This document shows positions 19,507 to 28,059 of a DNA stretch of 64,000 nucleotides, in pieces. The translations under genes were made by a program, and so were the position numbers. The notes beneath the pieces were generated by a model. It did not search any database and was not told where the DNA came from. It was given only the letters and a program-made list of their open reading frames with translations. How positions within the stretch are numbered: the first letter of the stretch is position 1; each line of letters starts with the position of its first letter. Source of the stretch: Alphaproteobacteria bacterium (lineage in GTDB: Bacteria; Pseudomonadota; Alphaproteobacteria; Micropepsales; Micropepsaceae); assembly GCA_947462105.1 (NCBI GenBank), contig CANHNJ010000014.1, forward strand, positions 1 to 64,000, in the 5' to 3' direction.

Positions 19507-20993
19507 TGGGCAGTTTCCTTCGCCTGATCCATGCGGCCTTCGTGCTGCTCGGGCCCCTGTTGGCCTTGCGTGCCGGCAAGGCCGATGCGGGCGCGAAGCT
19601 GGCGCGGGCGCTGGAAAAACTGGGCCCCGCCTATATCAAGCTGGGCCAGATGCTGGCGACGCGGCCCGACATTGTTGGTGCGCGCGTGTCGCGGGCGCTG
19701 GAACATCTGCAGGACCGGTTGCCGCCATTCCCCGAGGCACAGGCCCGCGCGGTGATCGCCCAGGATCTGGGCGCGCCGGTCGAAGTCTTCTTCACCGAAC
19801 TGGGCCCGGCGGTCGCTGCGGCCTCCATCGCGCAGGTGCATCGTGGCCGCACCACCGAAGGAGCGGAGGTAGCAGTGAAGGTGCTGCGCCCCGGCATCGA
19901 AGCGCGCTTTGCCCGCGACCTGGATGCGCTGGCGCTGTTCGCGCGGCTGGCTGAAAGCGTTTCCGCAGAGGCCCGCCGCCTGCGCTTCATCGCCATCAAG
20001 GAGACGCTGGCCGCCTCGGTGGCGCTGGAACTGGACCTGCGCATGGAAGCGGCGGCGGCCTCCGAGCTCTATGAGCGCACCCGCGCCGATCATGATTTCC
20101 GCGTGCCGCATATCGACTGGCAGCGCACGGCCTCGCGCACGCTGACGTCCGAATGGATCGATGGCACGCCGATCCGCGATCCCGCCCTGTTGTCGGCGGC
20201 TGGACATGACCCGAAAAAGCTTGCGCTGGTGGTGGTGCGCAGCTTTCTCACCCAGGCGCTGCGCGACGGCTTTTTCCATGCCGACATGCATCCGGGCAAT
20301 CTTTTCGTCGATACGCAAGGCCGCCTGGTGGCGGTGGATTTCGGCATCATGGGCCGGCTGGAGCCGCCGCTGCGCCGTTTCATGGCCGGCACGCTGGCGG
20401 GCTTCCTGTCGCGCGACTATGTGAAGATCGCGCAACTGCATTACGACATGTCCTTCGTGCCGCCGCAGCACCCGATCGAGACTTTTGCGCAGGCGCTGCG
20501 CGCCATTGGCGAGCCGATCTTCGGCCGCAGCGCCCGCGAAATTTCCATCGCGCAACTGCTGGGACAATTGTTCGAGACCACCCGCCGTTTCGACATGCAG
20601 GCGCAGCCGCCGCTGGTGCTGCTGCAGAAAACGATGGTGGTGGTCGAAGGCGTGGCGCGCGGCCTCGATCCGGATTTCGACATCTGGGAAGCATCGCGGC
20701 CCGTGGCCGAGCAGTGGGTGACCGACAATCTGCGCCCGGAGGCGCGGCTGGCCCGGGCCGCCGAAGGCTTCTCTGCCCTGGGCAGGCTGGCGGACGACCT
20801 GCCGCAACTGGTGAAGAATGCCGAAGACCTGTCGCGCATGGTGGCGGAAGGCGGCGTGCGCCTGCATCCGGAAACCGCCTTGCTGATCGCCGCCGAGCAG
20901 GAGCGCCGCGCCAAGCCGGTGCGGATCGGCATCGTGCTGATGCTGGGCCTGCTATTCTTCCTGGTGATGTATCTGGGGCGCCATCTTCTCTGA
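19506..20993 (+). CDS. ubiB: Ubiquinone biosynthesis regulatory kinase-like protein UbiB
   Basis: A 495-residue atypical kinase-like protein (ADCK/ABC1 family) needed for ubiquinone synthesis. The KxGQ motif is in PAYIKLGQMLATRPD near 42-55, the alanine-rich nucleotide loop is AAASIAQVHRG, and the catalytic core has HADMHPGNLFV and VDFGIMGRL. The last ~25 residues (IGIVLMLGLLFFLVMYLG) form a membrane anchor. The 3' end overlaps the convergent MATE gene by 42 bp. Confidence 0.95.
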   Translation: MGSFLRLIHAAFVLLGPLLALRAGKADAGAKLARALEKLGPAYIKLGQMLATRPDIVGARVSRALEHLQDRLPPFPEAQARAVIAQDLGAPVEVFFTELGPAVAAASIAQVHRGRTTEGAEVAVKVLRPGIEARFARDLDALALFARLAESVSAEARRLRFIAIKETLAASVALELDLRMEAAAASELYERTRADHDFRVPHIDWQRTASRTLTSEWIDGTPIRDPALLSAAGHDPKKLALVVVRSFLTQALRDGFFHADMHPGNLFVDTQGRLVAVDFGIMGRLEPPLRRFMAGTLAGFLSRDYVKIAQLHYDMSFVPPQHPIETFAQALRAIGEPIFGRSAREISIAQLLGQLFETTRRFDMQAQPPLVLLQKTMVVVEGVARGLDPDFDIWEASRPVAEQWVTDNLRPEARLARAAEGFSALGRLADDLPQLVKNAEDLSRMVAEGGVRLHPETALLIAAEQERRAKPVRIGIVLMLGLLFFLVMYLGRHLL

Positions 20994-22400
20994 TGACGCC
21001 TGCTTTGACAGCGTGTTGAAGCGCCACACCAGCGCCGCCGCCGCCACCATCAGCCCGAAGGCCAGGCCCAGCCAGATGCCGAAGCCCTGCAGGCCCAGCG
21101 TGAAGCCCAGCCACAGGCAGATGGGAAAGCCGCACAGCCAATAGCTGGCCGCTGCGATCAGCATCGGGGCGCGCGCATCCTTGAGGCCGCGCAGCGACAG
21201 CGACGCCGTCACCTGCAGTCCGTCGGCAAGCTGGAACCCCGCCGCGACCATCAGGAAGCTCACCGCCAGTGCCAGCACGGGCGTATTTTCCGGCAGGTCG
21301 GGCAGCCACAATCCGGCGATGAAGCGGGGGAACAGCAGCAACAGGGCCGAGGTCACGGCCATGAAGGCCGTCGCCATCGCCAGCGCGGCGAAGCCGGCGC
21401 GCCGCGCCTCGACATCATCGCCGGCGCCCTTGGCCAGGCCCACCCGCACCGTCGCGGCCATGCCGATGCCCAGCGGCACCATGAAGGTGATGGACGGCAC
21501 GGTGATGGCGATCTGGTGCGCCGCCAGCGCATCGGCGCCGAACAGGCCCATGACGAAGGCGGCGGCGACGAACAGCGCCACCTCGAACATCATGGTCAGG
21601 CCGATGGGCATGCCCAGCGTGAAGATCTCGCGTAGATGCGCCCAGTGCGGCCGCGCCCAGCGATGCAGCACGCGGTACTGCTTCAGCCTGGGCTCCAGCA
21701 GCACGAAGGCCAGCATGGCGAGGCAACTGAAGACGTTGGACAGGGCGCTGGCCAGGCCGGAGCCGAACAGCTCCAGCCGGGGAAAGCCAAAATGGCCGAA
21801 GATCAGGACATAGTCGCCCAGCGCGTTGAACGCCACCGCAAGCGCCGCCACGATCAGCGGCATCATCGGCTTGTTCACGGCGGTCGAGAAATTGCGCAGC
21901 ACCTGGTAAGCGATGCTGAAGGGCAGGCCCCACATCAATGTCGACATGAACAGGCTGGCGCCGTCGGCCAGTGTAGGGTCCTGACCCAGCAGGATAAGGA
22001 TATCCCGCGTGAAGGCCAGCACCAGCAGCAGCGGCGCCGACAGCAGCGCCACGGCCCACAAGCCCATGCGCACGACGCTGCGCACGCCGGCACGGTCATC
22101 GGCGCGCGCGCCGATGATGTGCGCGATCATCGCCGGCACCGCCGAGGCGGGGCCCAGCCCCACCAGCCAGGCCATGATGAAGACATTGTTGCCCAGGGTC
22201 GCGGCCGCCAGCGCTTCCTTGCTGAGATGGCCCAGCATCAGCGTGTCGGTGGCCAGGATCAGCATCTGCGCCACCTGTGTCGCCGCCAGCGGCGCCGCGA
22301 GCTTCGACAGCGCCTTCACTTCCAGCCAGAAGGCGCCGCGCTGGTCGCCCGCGTTGCGGGGCCCGGCGGTCTGCAGTTCGTTTCGGTTCAGGTCGGTCAT
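20952..22400 (-). CDS. MATE family multidrug efflux transporter
   Basis: A 482-residue inner-membrane antiporter of the NorM type with about 12 hydrophobic segments in two related halves. The first half includes LAAPLAATQVAQMLILATDT and LMLGHLSKEALAAATLGN; the second half has DALAAHQIAITVPSITFMVP. Such pumps use Na+ or H+ to export cationic drugs. The ribosome-binding sequence before the ATG is weak (GAAG). A leader ORF and terminator-like hairpin lie just upstream (22424-22571), suggesting attenuation. The 3' end overlaps ubiB convergently. Confidence 0.93.
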   Translation of the reverse strand: MTDLNRNELQTAGPRNAGDQRGAFWLEVKALSKLAAPLAATQVAQMLILATDTLMLGHLSKEALAAATLGNNVFIMAWLVGLGPASAVPAMIAHIIGARADDRAGVRSVVRMGLWAVALLSAPLLLVLAFTRDILILLGQDPTLADGASLFMSTLMWGLPFSIAYQVLRNFSTAVNKPMMPLIVAALAVAFNALGDYVLIFGHFGFPRLELFGSGLASALSNVFSCLAMLAFVLLEPRLKQYRVLHRWARPHWAHLREIFTLGMPIGLTMMFEVALFVAAAFVMGLFGADALAAHQIAITVPSITFMVPLGIGMAATVRVGLAKGAGDDVEARRAGFAALAMATAFMAVTSALLLLFPRFIAGLWLPDLPENTPVLALAVSFLMVAAGFQLADGLQVTASLSLRGLKDARAPMLIAAASYWLCGFPICLWLGFTLGLQGFGIWLGLAFGLMVAAAALVWRFNTLSKQASSEKMAPQIHHQEE

Positions 22401-22423
22401 GGCAAATCTTCAGGACGGAAAAT

Positions 22424-22453
22424 AAAAAACCCTCCACGGGGTTTCCGGGAGGG
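22424..22453 (-). terminator. Terminator/attenuator between leader ORF and MATE gene
   Basis: On the minus strand the stem CCCTCC (22453-22448)/GGAGGG (22435-22430), extended by an inner CGG/CCG, is followed by six T residues (22429-22424). It lies 28 bases past the leader stop codon and 23 bases before the MATE start. Its 5' arm region (22451-22444, CTCCCGGA) is also perfectly complementary to eight bases inside the leader ORF (22497-22490), so an alternative fold would prevent the terminator from forming. Confidence 0.72.
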
Positions 22454-22481
22454 CGCGAAAAAAGGCCGAAAACAGGGCTTT

Positions 22482-22559
22482 TTAGCAGGCTCCCGGACGG
22501 GAAAGCGGAATCAGGCCGCAGGCGGAGGCGCGACGGGCAGCGGTCGTGTTCGGCGTCAT
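22482..22559 (-). CDS. Short leader peptide ORF upstream of the MATE gene
   Basis: A 25-codon ORF with one of the best ribosome-binding sites in the window, AAGGAGGA at 22571-22564, five bases before the ATG at 22559. The peptide begins MTPNTTAARRASACG, continues LIPLSRPGAC and ends at TAA. Its last codons contain the antiterminator arm TCCGGGAG. Strong initiation, small size, and position before a terminator hairpin and a pump gene fit a ribosome-monitoring leader. A candidate -35 (TTGACT, 22643-22638) lies upstream. I infer the function; I do not recognise the peptide. Confidence 0.62.
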   Translation of the reverse strand: MTPNTTAARRASACGLIPLSRPGAC

Positions 22560-22786
22560 CGGATCCTCCTTAAAGTTGGCCGGGCGGAATTGCCACATAA
22601 CCGTGATGGCGGGGTGGGTACGCCCGGGCGCGCAGGCAGTCAAGCCGATGACGGCCGTTTTGGCGCATGGCAGATCAAACATTCGGCCAAGTCTTAAAAA
22701 GGTCACAACCTGTCACGGGGCTGAACGGAATGTTCCGTCATGACGGCAGACTTTGGCATGGCAGGGAGTCGGCATAGTCTTGAGCC

Positions 22787-23581
22787 ATGCCGACTCTCAA
22801 AATCGCCCATCGTGGCGGCGCAGCGCTGCGGCCCGAAAATACGCTGGCGGCGTTTGCCCATGCCGTGGCGCTGGGTGCCGATGGCGCGGAGCTGGATGTG
22901 CAGTTATCCGCCGATGGTGTCGTGGTGGTGCATCATGATCTGCGTCTCAACCCTGGTTATGCCCGCAGCAATAGCGGGCGCTGGCTGGAAGGCCTGCCGC
23001 CGCGCATCGGCGATCTGCGTTTTACCGAGCTGCAGCAATTCGATGTCGGCCGGCCTGCGCCCGGCAGCGACTATGCCTATGCCCATCCCATGCTGGCGCC
23101 GGTGGATGGGGCGCGCATTCCCGCGCTGGTCGAAGTGCTGGCGATTGCCGCCGGGGCGCCGTCGCCCTTCCTACTCATGGTCGAACTGAAATCCGATCCC
23201 GGCGCCGATCCGGCCTTGCTGGCCGACGCGGCGCTGGCCGCCTGTGGCGACCATCTCGACCGGGTGATTTTCGTGGGCTTTGATTGGCGCGGGTTGCTGC
23301 GGATACGCCAGCAATCCCCGTTGGCGCGCTGCTGGTTCACCACCGACAAGCTGCAGGGCGAATACCTGCCCATGCTGGATGCGATCAAGGCGGCAGGCGG
23401 CGAGGGCTGGTTTCCCCACCACGCCGATGCCACCGGGCTGGCGATTTCCGACGCCCATGCGCGCGGCCTGAAGATCGGGGCCTGGACCGTCAACGAAAAG
23501 GCCGAGATGGCGAAGCTGCGCGGGCAGAGGATCGATGCAATCTGCACCGACTGGCCCGACCTGCTACAGGCCCTCGAATAA
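22787..23581 (+). CDS. Glycerophosphodiester phosphodiesterase
   Basis: A 264-residue GDPD-domain enzyme that hydrolyses deacylated phospholipids to glycerol-3-phosphate and an alcohol. The N-terminal [18 protein letters not shown] holds the catalytic histidine and metal ligands; [20 protein letters not shown] supplies further acidic ligands and the second histidine. The C-terminus has [12 protein letters not shown]. There is no signal peptide, so it is cytosolic, like UgpQ. It may supply substrate to the GlpD encoded at 28958. Confidence 0.92.
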   Translation: MPTLKIAHRGGAALRPENTLAAFAHAVALGADGAELDVQLSADGVVVVHHDLRLNPGYARSNSGRWLEGLPPRIGDLRFTELQQFDVGRPAPGSDYAYAHPMLAPVDGARIPALVEVLAIAAGAPSPFLLMVELKSDPGADPALLADAALAACGDHLDRVIFVGFDWRGLLRIRQQSPLARCWFTTDKLQGEYLPMLDAIKAAGGEGWFPHHADATGLAISDAHARGLKIGAWTVNEKAEMAKLRGQRIDAICTDWPDLLQALE

Positions 23582-24523
23582 CGCCGTCGACAGATAGCGT
23601 TCCGCGAAGCTGGGAATGATGGCGACGATGGTCTTGCCGGCATTCTCCGGCCGCGCCCCAACTTCCAGCGCCGCCGCGATGGCCGCACCGGAGGAAATGC
23701 CCACCGGGATGCCTTCCTCGCGCGCCGCGCGCCGCGCCGTCTCCAGCGCGGTCTCGTTGGAAATGGTGATGATCTCGTCGATGCTCTTGCGGTCGAGATT
23801 GGCGGGGACGAAGCCCGCGCCAATGCCCTGGATCTTGTGCGGGCCGGGCGCGCCGCCCGACAGCACCGGGCTGTCTTCCGGTTCCAGCGCGATCATCTTC
23901 ACGCCCGGCTTCTTGGCCTTCAGCGCCTGGCCGACGCCGGTGATGGTGCCGCCGGTGCCGACGCCCGCGATCACGATATCGACCTTGCCGTCGGTGTCGT
24001 TCCAGATTTCCTCTGCCGTGGTGCGGCGATGGATTTCCGGGTTGGCGGGATTCTCGAACTGCTGCGGGATAACCGCGTTGGGATTTTCCGCCACCAGTTC
24101 ATAGGCGCGGGCGATGGCGCCCTTCATGCCCTTGGCCGCTTCGGTGAGTTCGATCTGCGCCCCCAGGATCATCAGCATCTTGCGCCGTTCCAGCGACATG
24201 CTTTCCGGCATCACCAGGATCAGCTTGTAGCCTTTGGCGGCGGCGACGAAGGCCAGCGCGATGCCGGTATTGCCCGATGTCGGTTCGATCAGCGTGGTCT
24301 TGCCCGGGGCGATGATGCCCTGCGCTTCCATCGCCTCGATCATGGCGACGCCGATGCGGTCCTTGACCGAGGAGAGCGGATTGAAGAATTCCAGCTTGAG
24401 CAGGATGTCGGCCTTCACGCCCGCCGCGCGTGGCATGCGGTTCAGCCGCACCAGCGGCGTGTCGCCGATGGTCTCGGTGATGGAATTGTAGACGCGGCCG
24501 CGTCCGGGTTTTCCGTTTGCCAT
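23564..24523 (-). CDS. cysK: Cysteine synthase A (O-acetylserine sulfhydrylase)
   Basis: A 319-residue PLP enzyme that makes cysteine from O-acetylserine and sulfide. The PLP lysine is Lys54 in [11 protein letters not shown]; the substrate loop is [11 protein letters not shown] and the phosphate-binding loop [12 protein letters not shown]. It is last in the coaBC-dut-rrf2-cysK run, nine bases after the regulator gene, which suggests cysteine-linked control. Its 3' end overlaps the convergent phosphodiesterase gene by 18 bp. Confidence 0.96.
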   Translation of the reverse strand: MANGKPGRGRVYNSITETIGDTPLVRLNRMPRAAGVKADILLKLEFFNPLSSVKDRIGVAMIEAMEAQGIIAPGKTTLIEPTSGNTGIALAFVAAAKGYKLILVMPESMSLERRKMLMILGAQIELTEAAKGMKGAIARAYELVAENPNAVIPQQFENPANPEIHRRTTAEEIWNDTDGKVDIVIAGVGTGGTITGVGQALKAKKPGVKMIALEPEDSPVLSGGAPGPHKIQGIGAGFVPANLDRKSIDEIITISNETALETARRAAREEGIPVGISSGAAIAAALEVGARPENAGKTIVAIIPSFAERYLSTALFEGL

Positions 24524-24532
24524 ATCGTGCTC

Positions 24533-24982
24533 CTAAATCGTGAAATCGGCGCCGCTGGCCAGGGCATCGCTGACGCCCTGTCCCCGCGCCCGCTGGCACA
24601 GATCCTCGATCGAGACCGAGTCCAGCCGCGTCATCAGTTCATCCTGCAAGGTGGCCACGAACGGCGCGACGATGCGCTGGCCGAGATCGGAACGCGGCAC
24701 ACTCTTCTCTTCCTCGTCCTCGATGCTTTCGGCCACCCGCACGACATCGCCGACGCTGATCCGCCGCCGCTCACGCGCCAGCCGGTAGCCGCCGCGCGGT
24801 CCACGCACGCCTTTGAGGATGCCGGCGCGCACGAGCTGCTGCATCACCTGTTCGAGATAACGCTGCGGCACACCCTGCCGCGCGGTGATTTCCTTGGCCT
24901 GCACCGGCTCCGGGCGCGCGTTGAAGGCGATGTCGATCACCGCCTCCAGCGCCAGCAAGGTCTTGCGCGACAGTTTCAGCAT
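24533..24982 (-). CDS. Rrf2 family transcriptional regulator
   Basis: A 149-residue winged-helix regulator. It has the Rrf2 landmarks LSRKTLLALEAVIDIAFN, VPQRYLEQVMQQLVRAGIL and VRGPRGGYRLAR. The only cysteine is in EDLCQRARG near residue 130, so the three-cysteine Fe-S cluster site of IscR or RirA is absent. Its place directly before cysK suggests a CymR-like control of cysteine metabolism, which is inference. The start overlaps the dut stop by one base. Confidence 0.92.
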   Translation of the reverse strand: MLKLSRKTLLALEAVIDIAFNARPEPVQAKEITARQGVPQRYLEQVMQQLVRAGILKGVRGPRGGYRLARERRRISVGDVVRVAESIEDEEEKSVPRSDLGQRIVAPFVATLQDELMTRLDSVSIEDLCQRARGQGVSDALASGADFTI

Positions 24983-25434
24983 TACACTTTTACCGTCATG
25001 CCGGTGCTGCCGAAGCCACCCGCGCCGCGTTCGCTCTCGCTGAGGGCATCCACTTCCACCAGCTCGGCCTGCTCGTGGCGGGCGATCACCATCTGCGCGA
25101 TCTTCATGCCGCGCGAAATCTGGAAGGGCTGGTCGCTATGATTGATCAGGATCGCCTTGATCTCGCCGCGATAGTCGCTGTCGATGGTGCCGGGCGCATT
25201 GAGGCAGGTGATGCCCTGGTTCAGCGCCAGGCCGGAACGCGGGCGTACTTGCGCCTCGACGCCCAGCGGCAGCTCGATGGCGATGCCGGTGGGCACGGCG
25301 GCGCGCTTGCCCGGCTCGATCACCATCTCGGCATCGACCGCGGCCAGCAGGTCGAGGCCGGCCGATCCCGGCGTGGCGTAATGGGGCAGGGGCAGGTCCG
25401 TGGCATGCGGCAGTTTCTTGATCCCGACTTTCAC
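24982..25434 (-). CDS. dut: dUTP diphosphatase
   Basis: A 150-residue trimeric dUTPase that hydrolyses dUTP to dUMP, keeping uracil out of DNA. All five motifs are visible: [45 protein letters not shown] and the C-terminal GAGGFGSTG. It starts at a GTG placed directly after the coaBC stop codon, so it is coupled to it. Confidence 0.96.
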   Translation of the reverse strand: MKVGIKKLPHATDLPLPHYATPGSAGLDLLAAVDAEMVIEPGKRAAVPTGIAIELPLGVEAQVRPRSGLALNQGITCLNAPGTIDSDYRGEIKAILINHSDQPFQISRGMKIAQMVIARHEQAELVEVDALSESERGAGGFGSTGMTVKV

Positions 25435-26655
25435 TTAGGCCCCCTTGAGTTTTTCCGCGATGCGGGCGGCCAGCCGCGCACCGACTTCTTGCTTGCTCAT
25501 TTCCGGCCAGTCTTCGACGCCCTGCGCGCTGACCAGGTGGATGCGGTTCTTGTCGCCGCCCATCACGAACTCTCCGCTGTCATTGGCCGAGACATCGTTG
25601 GCGATGATCCAGTCGGCGCCCTTGCGGGCGCGCTTGGCGACGGCATTCTCGACCACGTCATCGGTTTCGGCGGCGAAGCCGATCACCAGGCGCGGCCGCG
25701 CGGCGCTGGCGGCCAGGGTCGCCAGGATGTCCGGGTTCTCCACCAGCTTGAGCAGCGGCACGATGCGGTCGGTGGATTTCTTCAGCTTGCTGTTGGCGAT
25801 GAGGTCGGGCCGCCAGTCGGCCACCGCCGCCGCCATCACCAGCACATCGGCGGGCAGGGCGGCTTCGCTGGCCGCCAGCATTTCGCGCGCCGTGGTGACA
25901 CGCACCAGCCTGACGTTGGCAGGCGCGGCAAGAGACACGGGGCCGGAAACCAGCGTGGTGTCCGCACCCGCCGCAGCCAGGGCGCCTGCGATGGCATAGC
26001 CCTGCTTGCCGCTGGAATGGTTGGCCAGGAAGCGCACCGGGTCCACCGGCTCGCGCGTCGGGCCTGCCGTTACCAGCGCCTTGATGCCCTTGAGCGGGCC
26101 TTCCAGGCCAAGCGCACTTTCAATGGCGGCAACGATCTCCAGCGGCTCGGCCATGCGGCCGGGTCCGAACTCGCCGCAGGCCATCTCGCCGTCATTGGGT
26201 CCAACGAACAGCACGCCGTCGCGCGTCAAGGTCTCGAAATTGCGCCTAGCCGCTGGCCTCTCCCACATCCGCACATTCATGGCGGGGGCCATCAGCACCG
26301 CCTTGTCGGTGGCCAGCAGCGCGGTGGATGCCAGGTCATTGGCCAGCCCATTCGCCATCTTCGCCATCAGGTCGGCAGTGGCGGGCGCCACGACGACAAG
26401 GTCGGCGCTGCGCGACAATTCGATATGGCCCATCGCCGCTTCGCCGGCCCCTTCGCCAACAAGCGAGAAAAGATCGTCATGCACGCGCTCGCCGGTGAGG
26501 GCGGCGACCGACAGCGGCGTCACGAACTGCGCGCCCGCGCTGGTCAGGATGGCGCGCGTCTTCACGCCCCGCTCGGCCAGGCGGCGGATCAGGTCCAGGC
26601 TCTTGTAGGCGGCGATACCGCCGCCGATGATCAGAAGAACGCTCTTGCCGCGCAT
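25435..26655 (-). CDS. coaBC: Bifunctional phosphopantothenoylcysteine decarboxylase/ligase
   Basis: A 406-residue fusion enzyme that joins cysteine to 4'-phosphopantothenate and then decarboxylates it in coenzyme A synthesis. The N-terminal flavin domain has SVLLIIGGGIAAYKSLDLIR, APAMNVRMWE and the catalytic cysteine region DGEMACGEFGPGRMAEP. The C-terminal ligase domain has TAGPTREPVDPVRFLANHSS and the lysine-rich LKKSTD loop. It is first in the run with dut, rrf2 and cysK. Confidence 0.97.
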   Translation of the reverse strand: MRGKSVLLIIGGGIAAYKSLDLIRRLAERGVKTRAILTSAGAQFVTPLSVAALTGERVHDDLFSLVGEGAGEAAMGHIELSRSADLVVVAPATADLMAKMANGLANDLASTALLATDKAVLMAPAMNVRMWERPAARRNFETLTRDGVLFVGPNDGEMACGEFGPGRMAEPLEIVAAIESALGLEGPLKGIKALVTAGPTREPVDPVRFLANHSSGKQGYAIAGALAAAGADTTLVSGPVSLAAPANVRLVRVTTAREMLAASEAALPADVLVMAAAVADWRPDLIANSKLKKSTDRIVPLLKLVENPDILATLAASAARPRLVIGFAAETDDVVENAVAKRARKGADWIIANDVSANDSGEFVMGGDKNRIHLVSAQGVEDWPEMSKQEVGARLAARIAEKLKGA

Positions 26656-26828
26656 GGTCCAAAATCTACGCTGTGGGACTGGAATATATAGGCATTCACG
26701 GCCCTGCCGTGTAGTTCCTCAATTAAACCATTGATGTATATGTACAAAGCAAGTCCGTAAACGGCGGTTAACGGAATGCTAACGACATTCATGCTGGGAT
26801 AGGCCCACGGCTCAGCAGGGGTGTGTTC
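26656..26828. other. Divergent intergenic region with a CtrA-like box
   Basis: This gap separates coaBC (minus) from a small plus-strand gene and is AT-richer than its surroundings. TTAA-N7-CTAA at 26768-26782 is one mismatch from the CtrA consensus TTAA-N7-TTAA and is well placed to act on the small gene. No coding frame is seen. Confidence 0.3.
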
Positions 26829-27041
26829 ATGACCATGACCACCGACGATCTCTACCGCCTGGCATCCGACCTTGCCGACGAGCATGGTCCACGCGCCTGC
26901 GACTATGCCAGCCGTGCCGTCATGACCATGGAAGCCGAAGGCAATCACGACCGCGCCCGCTTCTGGTTCGTGATGCTGGTGCTGCTGGGCGATGTGATCA
27001 GCCACCGGGTCGATCCCAGCGCGCACATCACGATCTACTAG
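26829..27041 (+). CDS. Small hypothetical protein
   Basis: A 70-residue soluble protein with no recognised family. It reads as one helical unit: DDLYRLASDLADEHGPRACD, then a segment with repeated alanine and methionine, then DRARFWFVMLVLLGDVISHR. The ATG at 26829 is preferred over an in-frame GTG two codons earlier. It may be a small regulatory or accessory protein; a CtrA-like box upstream hints at cell-cycle control, which is weak inference. Confidence 0.6.
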   Translation: MTMTTDDLYRLASDLADEHGPRACDYASRAVMTMEAEGNHDRARFWFVMLVLLGDVISHRVDPSAHITIY

Positions 27042-27102
27042 GACAGCTTCCAAACCGCCTGCCATGCGTTAGCATGGGAGTCGCGCGTCCTTTAGGTCAT
27101 CC

Positions 27103-28059
27103 ATGCCCCTCGATCCCTAGGTGAAGGCATTTCTCGACCAGGCGGCGATGATCCCGCGTCTCCAGATGTGGCAATTGCCGCCGGGCGCGGCGCGCGCCTC
27201 CTTTGCCGGGATGATGGGGCTGGTGGGGCCGCAGAATGTCGCGGTCGGCCGGGTGGAGAATATCGCCATCCCGGTGACGGGCGCCGGCCCGCAGCGCCAG
27301 ATCGCCGCCCGCGCCTATGCGCCGGTGGCCATCAGCAGCGAGCCGCACGCGGCGCTGGTCTTCTTTCATGGTGGCGGCTTCGTGGTGGGTGGTCTCGACA
27401 CCCATGACGGCATCTGCCGCATGCTGTGCGCCGAAGGCAATCTGCGCGTCATCGCGGTGGATTACCGGCTGGCGCCGGAACATCCCTATCCCGTCGCGCT
27501 GGATGATGCGGTGGCCGCCACCGAATGGATTGCCGCCAATGCGGCGCAGTTGGGCATCGATGCGGGCCGCATCGCCGTGGGCGGCGACAGCGCGGGCGGC
27601 ATGCTGGCCGCCATCGTCACCCAGGTGGCGCGCGACCGGGGCGCGCCAAACCTCGCTTTCCAGTTGCTGATGTTCCCCAACACCCAGATGGGCGGCGATA
27701 CCTCGTCGCTCAACGAATATGCGGTGGGCTATCTCCTGGAGCGCCACACCATCGAATGGTTCAACGGCCAGTATGCCCCGAACGAGGCCGACCGCGCCTC
27801 GCCGCTGGTGTCGCCACTGCGCGCAAAGGATTTCGCCCGCCTGCCGCCCGCCTATGTGATGCTGGGCGGCTATGACCCGTTGCATGACGAAGGCATGGCC
27901 TATGCCCAGAAGCTGCGCGCGGCCGGTGTGAACGTCACCATCGCCGACCATGCCGACATGGTGCATTGCTTCATCTATCTGCAGACGGTGCTGCCGCAGG
28001 CGCACACGGCGCTGGCGGATGCGGCCCATGCCGTCAGCGCTGCGCTGGAAGCCGCTTAA
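27103..28059 (+). pseudogene. Alpha/beta hydrolase (HSL-type esterase) with in-frame amber codon 6
   Basis: The reading frame starts ATG at 27103 with MPLDP, then has TAG at 27118-27120, then continues open for 312 codons from GTG at 27121. Relatives often start MPLDPQ, so the TAG looks like a CAG-to-TAG change. All catalytic parts remain: the oxyanion HGGGFVVGG, nucleophile GDSAGGML, an aspartate in LGGYDPLHDEG and a histidine in DMVHCFIY. The protein could still be made by restart at the GTG next to the stop, or by suppression. It would hydrolyse short acyl esters. Whether it is dead or merely reduced in expression is unknown. Confidence 0.75.

Noticed and set aside
22560-22706. N-terminal extension of the leader ORF to 22706
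   Set aside because: The strong ribosome-binding site at 22571-22564 points to the ATG at 22559, and the extension has no such signal.
22590-22786. Riboswitch in the MATE/phosphodiesterase gap
   Set aside because: I looked for guanidine or cobalamin-like conserved boxes and saw none; the leader ORF and hairpins explain the region better.
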